11,952 nucleotides of DNA, taken from assembly GCA_003518885.1 (NCBI GenBank), contig DOXU01000236.1:1-11952 (forward strand). The letters are read 5' to 3'. Of this stretch, positions 1-6,298 are shown one piece after another. The stretch is from Oscillospiraceae bacterium (GTDB lineage: Bacteria; Bacillota; Clostridia; Oscillospirales; Ethanoligenentaceae). A program made the translations under genes and the position numbers. Position 1 is the stretch's first letter. Every line of letters starts with the position of its first letter. Under the pieces are notes generated by a model, which worked only from the letters and a program-made list of their open reading frames with translations, had not been told where the DNA came from and did not search any database.

Positions 1-159
1 AAAAGCAATCAGGCCCCGGTAAAACGAAGAATTACGACGTTGGAATATCAATCCGTAGTGGAAGAAGCGATCCGGTTGGGGCTGACTGCTGGTTTTATGC
101 AAGAAAAAAGCAGTGCCCAAAAAGAATATACGCCGCCTTTTGATTTAGAAGGGGTATAA
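1..159 (+). CDS. Radical SAM protein, COG1313/PflX type (C-terminal fragment)
   Basis: Only the last 52 codons are present, open from the left edge to a TAA at 157-159. The fragment contains VVEEAIRLGL, then GFMQEKSS, and ends in YTPPFDLEGV. This matches my recollection of the C-terminus of the uncharacterised radical SAM family COG1313 (PflX, 'pyruvate formate-lyase activating enzyme-like'), which usually closes with a GF-I/M-Q-E segment and a PPFDLEGV-like tail. The radical SAM CxxxCxxC motif and the SAM-binding core lie outside the window, so the assignment rests on the tail alone. The substrate of the family is unknown. The gene converges on the minus-strand exporter gene, 37 nt away. Confidence 0.6.
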   Translation, partial: KSNQAPVKRRITTLEYQSVVEEAIRLGLTAGFMQEKSSAQKEYTPPFDLEGV

Positions 160-175
160 AGTAATTTTACTCACA

Positions 176-189
176 TTTTTACATAAAAA
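176..189. terminator. AT-rich inverted repeat between convergent genes, possible bidirectional terminator
   Basis: TTTTT and AAAAA arms flank a 4-nt loop in the 37-nt gap between the convergent stop codons. A short stem read on the minus strand, AAAG-caga-CTTTTT, overlaps it. Neither has a GC-rich stem, so termination is inferred mainly from position between convergent genes. Confidence 0.3.
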
Positions 190-196
190 GTCTGCT

Positions 197-1144
197 TTAG
201 CGTGTGGCAGGTTGTTTTGCCCGGTTGACCACATAAATGCCAAAGCACACCAGGAGTAGAGCAATGATAATTTGCAAGCCGACGACTTGCTGTTCTTCTT
301 GTAAAGAAAATACAGAGAGAATAACACCAAAGATGGGGGTGACGGACCCCCAAATGGCGACTTTAGAGACTGGATTATATTTTAATAAAAGTGCCCACAA
401 GGAATAGGCGATGGCCGAGAGAAGTGCCAGATAAAGGAGAATAAGAATACCAGGGAACGTAATTCGTGTTAAAGTGCCCCCCATGGAGAAGCCTAGAATG
501 ATGAGAAAAAGCCCACCGAAAAAGAATTGATAGCCGCTGAGCATGAGAGGATTATCGTGCTTGGCAAACCGTTTGATCAAAACGGAAGAGAAGGCATAGG
601 CTACCGTAGACAGAAAGAGAAGCCCTTCTCCCCAAAAACTGAATTGCAAAGTTAAAAGGGAGTGATTGAAGTTTGCCAGAACAACGCCGCTAAATCCCAA
701 AATGCAACCCAAAATCTTTTGCCAGGTTAGCGCTTCTTGTCGGAAAATCAAACAGGCAACCAGGATGGTGACAAACACGTTAGCCCCTTCTATAATGGAA
801 GATTTAACCCCACTGGTGCGGGCCAATCCTAAATAGAAAAGCACATATTGCAAAACCGTTTGAAAAAGACTGAGCATTAAAATCCGACGAAAAGAGCCCT
901 CTTTGTGCGGACGAAGGAATTTCTTTGCCCGAATACTGCCAAATAGAATGGTTAAAATGCCTGATCCGGCGAACCGACAACCGGCAAATAAGATCTGGCT
1001 TGCTGAGTCACCTGAGGAAATGGCAAACAGGTGATAGCCGATTTTAACGCAGGGAAAGGCGCTGCCCCATAAAAGGCAACAAAGAGTTGCCAATAAGGAC
1101 AGGATGACGCCATTTGTTAACAGTGAAGTTTGTTTTTCTTGCAC
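197..1144 (-). CDS. EamA/DMT-family transporter (putative metabolite exporter)
   Basis: This is an integral membrane protein of the drug/metabolite transporter superfamily, which moves small metabolites across the inner membrane, usually outward. From the GTG start chosen here it is 315 aa, close to the family's usual 300, with about ten hydrophobic segments forming two tandem EamA repeats. The first repeat opens with LLWGSAFPCVKIGY and carries LGLARTSGVKSSII. The second contains STVAYAFSSVLIKRF and, near the end, SKVAIWGSVTPIFGVILS. The GTG at 1142-1144 is preferred because AGAGGA lies about 6 nt upstream and the first membrane helix follows after about 13 residues. An in-frame TTG at 1205-1207 would add 21 residues but has only a weak ribosome binding site. 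It is divergent from the dehydrogenase gene. The substrate cannot be read from the sequence. Confidence 0.85.
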   Translation of the reverse strand: MQEKQTSLLTNGVILSLLATLCCLLWGSAFPCVKIGYHLFAISSGDSASQILFAGCRFAGSGILTILFGSIRAKKFLRPHKEGSFRRILMLSLFQTVLQYVLFYLGLARTSGVKSSIIEGANVFVTILVACLIFRQEALTWQKILGCILGFSGVVLANFNHSLLTLQFSFWGEGLLFLSTVAYAFSSVLIKRFAKHDNPLMLSGYQFFFGGLFLIILGFSMGGTLTRITFPGILILLYLALLSAIAYSLWALLLKYNPVSKVAIWGSVTPIFGVILSVFSLQEEQQVVGLQIIIALLLVCFGIYVVNRAKQPATR

Positions 1145-1232
1145 AAAGATTCCTCTTTCTTCCAATGGACGAGATAAAGGGATTCCCTTTAAAAGATGAA
1201 ACGACAAAAGGCAGGTAAAAAATTTCTATGAA

Positions 1233-1261
1233 ATGATACCGCAAAAAGAGGGGGAATGCAA
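1233..1261 (-). promoter_or_regulatory. Sigma-A promoter of the EamA exporter gene
   Basis: Read on the minus strand, TTGCAT (plus 1256-1261) is followed after exactly 17 nt by TATCAT (plus 1233-1238). The start site would be near 1226, giving a leader of about 80 nt to the GTG start. The -35 box ends only about 30 nt from the opposing -10 box of the dehydrogenase promoter. Confidence 0.6.
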
Positions 1262-1288
1262 ACAAATGGCTAAAATTGTCTGGCCATA

Positions 1289-1297
1289 TGCTATAAT
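1289..1297 (+). promoter_or_regulatory. Extended -10 promoter of the 3-hydroxyacyl-CoA dehydrogenase gene
   Basis: TGCTATAAT is a perfect -10 hexamer (1292-1297) with the TGn extension. No -35 match is found at 16-18 nt spacing, which is tolerated for extended -10 promoters. TTGTCT at 1276-1281 is only 10 nt upstream, too close to be the -35 element. The start site would be near 1304, about 38 nt before the ATG. Confidence 0.6.
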
Positions 1298-1341
1298 AAA
1301 AGAAAAAAATACTAAAAAGGGTGAGCGAAAGGAAGGACAAA

Positions 1342-2286
1342 ATGCAGTTAGCAGAGATTAAAAAGGTGATCATTGCCGGGGCCGGCACAATGGGAACTTC
1401 TATGGCACAGATTTTCGCGCAGTATGGGTATGATACAACGCTATATAATCACCGTGAAGCTACTTTGCAACGGGCAAAAGAAATGATTCGCATGAATCAA
1501 CAAGCATTGGTTAAAAGCGGAGATTTAACGACAGAAGAATCGATGGCGGTGCAGAAAAACATTGGATTGACGGCGGATAAAACTTGCTTTGCCAACTGTG
1601 ATTTTGTGGTGGAATCGATTGTAGAAAATCTGGAAATCAAGCAAGAGTTTTGGCGGGATATCTCCAGGTTGGTAAAACCGAGCACACTTTTAGCCACCAA
1701 TACTTCGGGAATTTCCATTACAAAAATTGCGGCATTAACGGAAAAGCCGGCACGCTTTTGTGGAATGCATTGGTTTAATCCACCTCATCTTGTGCCGCTG
1801 GTCGAAGTGATAAAAGGAGAGCACACCGACGAGGAGACAGCCCGGACAGTGTTTGCCTTGGCAGAAAAAATCGGGAAAAAACCAGTTTTGGTCAAAAATC
1901 ACGCAAAAGGCTTTATCGGCAATCGCATTCAATTGGCCGGGCGGCGAGAAGCCTTACATATTGTCAAAGAAGGGATCGCCGATGCCAAAGATGTAGATAA
2001 CGCCATGAAATATGGGTTGGGTTTTCGCTATGCCTGCTTGGGGCCGTTAGAAACAGCTGACTTTGGCGGTTTGGACATCTTTTACCATGTGGCGGAATAT
2101 TTGCTGCCCGATTTAGATCGTTCTGCAGAAGTTCCCCCTTTGTTAAAAGAAAAATATGAAAAAGGCGAATTGGGGATCAAAACCCAACAAGGATTTTATT
2201 CCTATCCCGAAGAGACAAGCAAAAAAGCCATTCAAGAACGAGATGAAAAATTTATTCGCCTTTTTCATGCACTTTATCAAAAATAA
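1342..2286 (+). CDS. 3-hydroxyacyl-CoA dehydrogenase family protein (NAD-dependent)
   Basis: This is a cytosolic oxidoreductase expected to interconvert an L-3-hydroxyacyl-CoA and the 3-oxoacyl-CoA with NAD(H). The 314-aa length fits the short, single-function form. The N-terminal Rossmann domain carries the dinucleotide loop GAGTMG (13-18). The catalytic set aligns by spacing with the human enzyme: Ser122 in NTSG, His143 in MHWFNPP, Glu155 in LVEVIKG and Asn194 in GFIGNR. The C-terminal helical domain has LGPLETADFGGLD, with GIKTQQGFYSY near the end. The ATG at 1342 is chosen because GGAAGG (1331-1336) lies 5 nt upstream; an in-frame GTG at 1321 lacks a well-spaced site. No thiolase, crotonase or acyl-CoA dehydrogenase gene is adjacent, so this is not a visible beta-oxidation or butyrate cluster. 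The exact substrate is open, and related enzymes act on other 3-hydroxy acids. Confidence 0.85.
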   Translation: MQLAEIKKVIIAGAGTMGTSMAQIFAQYGYDTTLYNHREATLQRAKEMIRMNQQALVKSGDLTTEESMAVQKNIGLTADKTCFANCDFVVESIVENLEIKQEFWRDISRLVKPSTLLATNTSGISITKIAALTEKPARFCGMHWFNPPHLVPLVEVIKGEHTDEETARTVFALAEKIGKKPVLVKNHAKGFIGNRIQLAGRREALHIVKEGIADAKDVDNAMKYGLGFRYACLGPLETADFGGLDIFYHVAEYLLPDLDRSAEVPPLLKEKYEKGELGIKTQQGFYSYPEETSKKAIQERDEKFIRLFHALYQK

Positions 2287-2304
2287 TGCCCGTTTTGTAT
2301 AGAA

Positions 2305-2348
2305 AAAGGACGCCCGGGAACCGCTTACGCTGTTTTCGGACGTCCTTT
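2305..2348 (+). terminator. Hairpin terminator after the dehydrogenase gene
   Basis: Arms AAAGGACGCCCG (2305-2316) and CGGACGTCCTTT (2337-2348) pair over 12 positions with one C-A mismatch around a 20-nt loop. The hairpin begins 19 nt after the stop codon, with an A run before it and only a short T run in the 3' arm. Confidence 0.6.
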
Positions 2349-2402
2349 GTCATGCTTATTTGCTTAAAAAGAAAAGGAGAATTCGTAATAATCTGGTAAT
2401 AC

Positions 2403-2432
2403 TGGACAAAACATTGTGTTCTATGCTATGAT
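2403..2432 (+). promoter_or_regulatory. Promoter of the flavoprotein gene, with downstream inverted repeat
   Basis: TGGACA (2403-2408) and TATGAT (2427-2432) are separated by 18 nt, and the -10 box is preceded by TGC, an extended -10. The start site would be near 2439. A small inverted repeat, CTGAT-ccttt-ATCAG (2442-2456), lies immediately downstream, where a repressor site would be expected. It could also just be a weak 5' hairpin. The leader is about 130 nt. Confidence 0.5.
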
Positions 2433-2569
2433 AGGAGTATTCTGATCCTTTATCAGGTTGACAATTTTGAATAGATAAAAGCGTACGTTGGACTTTGTGA
2501 TTTTAATATCAATATACAGAATGCTTTCTCAGTAGCGTGTGGTTATAGGAAACAAAGGGAGATAGAACG

Positions 2570-3100
2570 ATGAATATACTCGTTATCAGTGGCAGCCCAC
2601 GTAAAAATGGCAATACCGAGATCATGGCCAATGTTTTTTCAGAGGCCGCCGAAAAAAACGGGAACACAGTTTCTCGAGTAAATTTGAGTGGAACAAAAGT
2701 CGGGTTCTGTACAGACTGTGAATACTGTTTAACCCATCAGGGTGTATGTGTAAAAAAAGATGGCATGGATGAGATTTATGAAAAAATGGAAAAGGCAGAG
2801 CTGCTTGTTTTTGCTTCTCCAATTTATTATTTTGGTATGAGCGCACAAATGGCGGCGGTATTTGATCGACTGTATGCGCACCTCAATATTGGGTATCATC
2901 CAACAGGCTGTATGCTGCTTTTGGATTCGGGGGATCCCCATGTATATGCAGGTGCCATTGCCCAATATAAAGGGACGGCAGACTTTATTGGCTGGAAAGA
3001 TCAAGGAATCGTTACCGTTGCGGGCATGAAGGAAAAAGGCGACATGAAAAATTCGCCTGATTTGGAAAAGGTAAGAGAATTGGCCAGAAGTATTCATTAA
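2570..3100 (+). CDS. NAD(P)H-dependent flavin reductase / iron-sulfur-flavoprotein-like protein
   Basis: This is a 176-aa cytosolic flavodoxin-fold protein. The N-terminus has the FMN phosphate-binding loop GSPRKNGNT (8-16) typical of the NADPH-dependent FMN reductase family, and SPIYYFGMSAQM (about 84-95) forms the second flavin-contact region. Between them is a compact cysteine cluster, C47-x2-C50-x2-C53-x6-C60, of the kind that in archaeal and clostridial iron-sulfur flavoproteins (Isf) holds a [4Fe-4S] cluster. In many bacterial relatives the cysteines are present but cluster binding is untested. A role in electron transfer, quinone or nitro reduction, or oxygen defence is possible. The ATG is supported by AAAGGGAG 8 nt upstream. 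It appears to be a single-gene unit, with the permease starting 178 nt downstream behind its own leader. Confidence 0.8.
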   Translation: MNILVISGSPRKNGNTEIMANVFSEAAEKNGNTVSRVNLSGTKVGFCTDCEYCLTHQGVCVKKDGMDEIYEKMEKAELLVFASPIYYFGMSAQMAAVFDRLYAHLNIGYHPTGCMLLLDSGDPHVYAGAIAQYKGTADFIGWKDQGIVTVAGMKEKGDMKNSPDLEKVRELARSIH

Positions 3101-3210
3101 CTTTGTTTTTAACAAAACAGGCTGTCGTTGTCATGCTTAAAGAATGGTTTTCCTAAACACAGGATACTTTTGCGGGCAAGGCTTTTATTGGTTTGGTTTT
3201 TCAAGTGCAT

Positions 3211-3238
3211 TTGTTTTGTTTAGCCTATAGAGTAGGAT
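3211..3238 (+). promoter_or_regulatory. Possible promoter of the amino-acid permease gene
   Basis: TTGTTT (3211-3216) and TAGGAT (3233-3238) are separated by 16 nt. Both hexamers are imperfect. The element is proposed because it is the best pair in the 178-nt gap and lies about 40 nt before the start codon. Confidence 0.3.
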
Positions 3239-3278
3239 AAAAAGGGAAAATTACGGATGAAAATGTCTGGGGAGGCAT

Positions 3279-4694
3279 GTGAAGTTTATGCGTGAGATCT
3301 TTTCCGTTAAATCGATCAGCGGTCTCATGAAAGAAACAGAGGGAAAAAAGTCATTACAGCGCTCCATTAGCTTGCTGGAATTGATTCTTTTTGGAATTGG
3401 TGCCGTGGTAGGAACCGGTATTTTTGTTATTACCGGTATGGTGGCTGCCAATATGTCTGGCCCTGCCTTGGTTCTTTCTTTTGTTATTTCGGGTGCCGTT
3501 TGTGCGTTAGCGGCACTGACTTACACCGAGTTTGCCTCGGCAATTCCAGTAGCGGGAAGTGCTTATACTTATTCGTACGCTTCCTTGGGTGAAATTTGGG
3601 CCTGGATTATTGGCTGGGATCTCATTTTGGAATATGTGGTAACGGTTTCTACGGCCTCTATTGGTTGGTCGGGGTACTTTAACCAGGTTTTGCAAAACTT
3701 AGGGATTCATTTGCCCCATGCTTTGACGGCACCGCCAATGCAAGGTGGAATTGTCAATTTGCCCGCTATTTTAATCATTGTACTGATTGCCTTATTACTA
3801 AACGCGGGGGTCACTCAGAGTAAGTGGCTAAATAATGTGATCGTAACGATTAAACTGGTTGTTCTTGCGCTTTTCATTATTTTTGCTGTCACCCATGTAA
3901 AGCCATCTAACTGGTCACCTTTTATGCCTTATGGTTGGTCGGGAGTTATGCGGGGTGCTTCCTATGTATTCTTTGCTTATTTGGGGTTCGACGCCATTTC
4001 GACTACGGCAGAAGAGGTGCGCAATCCAAGAAAGAATATGCCACGGGGGATTATCGCCTCGTTAGTGATCTGCACGCTGCTTTATATGGTGGTTTCCTTG
4101 ATTCTGACGGGCGTTGTCTCTTATAAAAAACTGGATACAGCAGCACCAGTGGCCTTTGCACTGCAGCAAATTGGGATACACGGTGGTGCAGCAATTATTT
4201 CTGTTGGTGCCATTTGTGGGATTACCTCGGTGCTTTTAGTCATGTCTTACGGGGCTACCCGCATCATTTTCTCCATGTCGAGAGACGGTTTGCTCCCCAG
4301 CACTTTCAGCAAAATTAGCCAAAATCGAAGAACGCCGGGTCCCAGCACTTTCTTAGTGGCTCTTTGCGCTTGTGGCATTTCGGGTTTTATGTCGTTGGAA
4401 ATGGTTTCACAACTCGCGAATATTGGTACGCTGGCGGCTTTCGCCATTGTGGCCATTGGGATCATCGTTCTGCGGAAAAGAGAGCCTGATTTGGCAAGAC
4501 CTTTCCGTTGCCCATGGGTGCCGTTTATCCCGATTCTTTCGGCGGCAACCTGTGTTTATTTGGCGTGGCAACTAGATTTCTTTACTAAACTCCGTTTTGT
4601 GGTTTGGCTGGCGATTGGCTTGGTGATTTATTTTGCCTATAGTCGCCATCACAGCACCATGCGTCATCCGGAAAATATCTCAGAAGGGGAATGA
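3279..4694 (+). CDS. APC-superfamily amino-acid permease (CAT/YfnA type)
   Basis: This is a 471-aa inner-membrane transporter with about twelve hydrophobic segments, probably a secondary amino-acid importer or exchanger. The first helix contains the APC unwound-helix motif GIGAVVGTGIF (39-49). YTEFASAIPVAGSAYTY and IGWDLILEY follow, which are characteristic of the bacterial cationic-amino-acid-transporter-like branch (YfnA, GkApcT). AYLGFDAISTTAEEVRNP is the other strong family signature. The substrate is not determined by these motifs; the Bacillus-type relatives handle neutral or cationic amino acids. The start is uncertain: GGAGG (3271-3275) is 3 nt from the GTG at 3279 and 12 nt from an in-frame ATG at 3288. 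The gene ends before a strong terminator, so it appears transcribed separately from the methionine operon downstream. Confidence 0.88.
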   Translation: MKFMREIFSVKSISGLMKETEGKKSLQRSISLLELILFGIGAVVGTGIFVITGMVAANMSGPALVLSFVISGAVCALAALTYTEFASAIPVAGSAYTYSYASLGEIWAWIIGWDLILEYVVTVSTASIGWSGYFNQVLQNLGIHLPHALTAPPMQGGIVNLPAILIIVLIALLLNAGVTQSKWLNNVIVTIKLVVLALFIIFAVTHVKPSNWSPFMPYGWSGVMRGASYVFFAYLGFDAISTTAEEVRNPRKNMPRGIIASLVICTLLYMVVSLILTGVVSYKKLDTAAPVAFALQQIGIHGGAAIISVGAICGITSVLLVMSYGATRIIFSMSRDGLLPSTFSKISQNRRTPGPSTFLVALCACGISGFMSLEMVSQLANIGTLAAFAIVAIGIIVLRKREPDLARPFRCPWVPFIPILSAATCVYLAWQLDFFTKLRFVVWLAIGLVIYFAYSRHHSTMRHPENISEGE

Positions 4695-4771
4695 ACTTTC
4701 TAAGGATTGTGTGCTCAGAATAGATGAAAATAGATTCAGGTGTTTATTCCTGCATTTTATTTAAATGAGAG

Positions 4772-4814
4772 AAATGGAGCTTTTTACCGAAATGGTGGAA
4801 AGACTCCATTTTTT
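4772..4814 (+). terminator. Rho-independent terminator after the permease gene
   Basis: AAATGGAG (4772-4779) pairs with CTCCATTT (4804-4811). Inside it CTTT pairs with AAAG and ACC with GGT around a GAAAT loop. Six T residues follow at 4809-4814. The structure separates the permease from the methionine operon. Confidence 0.8.
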
Positions 4815-4886
4815 GTTCATTTGATCCGTTAATTCGGGTTTTTGTGTGAAAATAGAGAAGATACCGGGTTTGTTTGGGGGAAATGC

Positions 4887-4915
4887 TTGACAATGTCGCT
4901 TATTATCGATACTAT
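4887..4915 (+). promoter_or_regulatory. Sigma-A promoter of the methionine operon
   Basis: TTGACA (4887-4892) is a perfect -35 hexamer, followed after exactly 17 nt by TACTAT (4910-4915). The start site would be near 4922, leaving a leader of about 155 nt before the aminotransferase ATG. The -10 box sits inside a palindromic operator, so the promoter is probably repressible. Confidence 0.8.
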
Positions 4916-4936
4916 AGTACGATAATGAACGATAAA
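4902..4936. promoter_or_regulatory. Operator-like array of CGATAAT boxes over the -10 box
   Basis: ATTATCG (4902-4908) and its reverse complement CGATAAT (4920-4926) flank an 11-nt core. Within that core TACTATAGTA (4910-4919) is itself a perfect palindrome containing the -10 hexamer. A third half-site, CGATAAA (4930-4936), repeats the second in the same direction exactly 10 nt, one helical turn, later. The layout suggests a dimeric or multimeric repressor. GATAAT is also the Fur-family half-site, but the orientation and spacing do not form a standard Fur box. It also does not match the MetJ or CymR consensus as I recall them. The regulator is unknown. Confidence 0.55.
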
Positions 4937-5077
4937 AATGGGGGGGATTCCTCAATTTTATTGGGTAGAAATAGTCTCCATTTTTTGTAAAGTGAAGAAT
5001 ATTGATCTGTTTTCGCTGATATAGGAAGAAAATGGATCGATAAAAATAAAAATATATCGTGAAAGGGATCCTGATTC
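4922..5077 (+). other. 5' leader of the methionine operon
   Basis: The leader of about 155 nt has no open reading frame of note and no recognisable T-box, S-box (SAM) or other methionine riboswitch. It begins with a run of seven G (4940-4946). TCCATTTTTT (4977-4986) can pair with AGAAAATGGA (5027-5036), a 10-bp stem with one G-U pair closing a 40-nt interior. At 5038-5059 a further CGATA/TATCG inverted repeat appears, and its CGATAAAAAT (5038-5047) is identical to 4930-4939. The ribosome binding site AAAGGG (5062-5067) is 10 nt from the ATG. Confidence 0.4.
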
Positions 5078-6262
5078 ATGCCGCAATTGAGTACCCGTTC
5101 GTCCGGGTTTTCGGAGTCCGTCATCAGACGAATGACGCGTGTTGCACTTCGTTATAATGCAATCAACCTCTCCCAGGGGTTTCCCGATTTTGATCCGCCA
5201 AAGGCGTTGACAGAGGAATTGAAAGTGGTGGCAGATAATGGGCCACATCAATATGAGATCACGTGGGGATCTACGCTTTTTCGCGAGAATTTGGCAAAAA
5301 AACAAGAGCACTTTATGAAAATGCCCATTGACCCGCAAACGCAAATTGTGGTGACCTGTGGTAGCACCGAAGCGATGATGACCGCGATGATGAGTGTTTG
5401 CAACCCGGGCGATAAGGTGATTGTGTTTTCTCCATTTTATGAGAATTATGCGGCAGATGCAATTCTTTCGGGTGCCGAACCAATTTATGTGCCCTTGAAG
5501 CCTCCAGATTTTCAATTTGATAAGGAAGAATTGCGCCGGGCGTTTGCGACGGGTGCCAAGGCTTTGATTTTATGTAATCCTTCTAATCCATCGGGAAAGG
5601 TATTTACAAAAGAAGAGCTGACCTATATTGCGGAGCTTGCCATTAAATATGATACCTTTGTCATTACAGATGAAGTGTATGAGCATATTGTTTATCAACC
5701 TTATCAACATGTTTATTTGGCGACGCTGCCGGGTATGGCGGAGCGTACACTTTCTTGTAGCTCTTTGTCCAAAACGTATTCGATTACGGGTTGGCGATTA
5801 GGGTATATTATTGGTCCTGCGGATGTAATTAAAGTTTGCAGACAGGTGCATGACTTTTTGACAGTAGGCGCAGCAGCACCTTTGCAAAAAGCCGCTGCCG
5901 TTGGTCTTACCTTTACAGACGATTATTATGAGGGACTTGCTGCTCTATATGAGAGAAAGCGGAAGCTGTTTCTGGCAGGGCTGGATGCAGTAGGGCTTTC
6001 TTATTACAAACCACAAGGCGCTTATTATGTCTTGGTCGACATAGGAAAATTTGGTGCACCAAACGACACAGAGTTTTGTGAGTGGTTGACAAAAGAGATT
6101 GGTGTTGCCGCTGTACCGGGTTCTAGTTTTTTCCGGGAAAATGTTTCAAACTATATCCGTTTTCATTTTGCCAAAAAAGACGAGACTTTAAAAGAAGCTT
6201 TGAAGAGATTGCAAAAATTGCGGACTTGTTCTGTGCCAAAACATTGGAAGCCGCAAATTTAA
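5078..6262 (+). CDS. PLP-dependent class I/II aminotransferase (methionine/kynurenine aminotransferase-like)
   Basis: This is a 394-aa cytosolic fold-type I transaminase that exchanges an amino group between an amino acid and a 2-oxo acid. INLSQGFPDFDPP (29-41) at the N-terminus is typical of the kynurenine aminotransferase / E. coli YbdL group; YbdL prefers methionine. Expected cofactor residues are present: GSTEAM phosphate-side loop (95-100), Asn170 in NPSNPSG, Asp198 and Tyr201 in TDEVYEH, the Schiff-base Lys232 in SSLSKTYSITGWR, Arg240, and the substrate-carboxylate Arg361 in YIRFHF. It is the first gene after the operator-controlled promoter and lies directly upstream of metQ. Methionine <-> 4-methylthio-2-oxobutanoate is therefore the best guess, inferred from family plus context. 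Aspartate, aromatic amino acids or another substrate remain possible. Confidence 0.85.
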   Translation: MPQLSTRSSGFSESVIRRMTRVALRYNAINLSQGFPDFDPPKALTEELKVVADNGPHQYEITWGSTLFRENLAKKQEHFMKMPIDPQTQIVVTCGSTEAMMTAMMSVCNPGDKVIVFSPFYENYAADAILSGAEPIYVPLKPPDFQFDKEELRRAFATGAKALILCNPSNPSGKVFTKEELTYIAELAIKYDTFVITDEVYEHIVYQPYQHVYLATLPGMAERTLSCSSLSKTYSITGWRLGYIIGPADVIKVCRQVHDFLTVGAAAPLQKAAAVGLTFTDDYYEGLAALYERKRKLFLAGLDAVGLSYYKPQGAYYVLVDIGKFGAPNDTEFCEWLTKEIGVAAVPGSSFFRENVSNYIRFHFAKKDETLKEALKRLQKLRTCSVPKHWKPQI

Positions 6263-6298
6263 TCCAATAGAGAAAGAGACATTAGGAGGAAAATGAAA

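Noticed and set aside
2458..2463. Perfect TTGACA as the -35 box of the flavoprotein gene
   Set aside because: No -10-like hexamer lies 15-19 nt downstream; the TGGACA/TATGAT pair upstream is better spaced.
3104..3175. Possible terminator after the flavoprotein gene (GTTTT-taac-AAAAC and an imperfect AAAG/CTTT stem)
   Set aside because: The stems are short, AT-only or asymmetric and lack a proper T run, so support is too weak.
4902..4936. Classical Fur box over the methionine promoter
   Set aside because: GATAAT half-sites occur, but their orientation (ATTATC...GATAAT with an 11-nt core) and spacing differ from the 7-1-7 Fur arrangement, and the genes are not iron genes.
4922..5077. S-box or T-box riboswitch in the methionine leader
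   Set aside because: The expected conserved blocks (for example the T-box GGGTGGNACCGCG segment or the S-box core helices) and a terminator before the first gene are absent.
4958..5515. 185-codon open frame on the minus strand overlapping the methionine leader and aminotransferase gene
   Set aside because: It lies antisense to a clearly coding aminotransferase, has no recognisable domain, and its composition fits a shadow frame.
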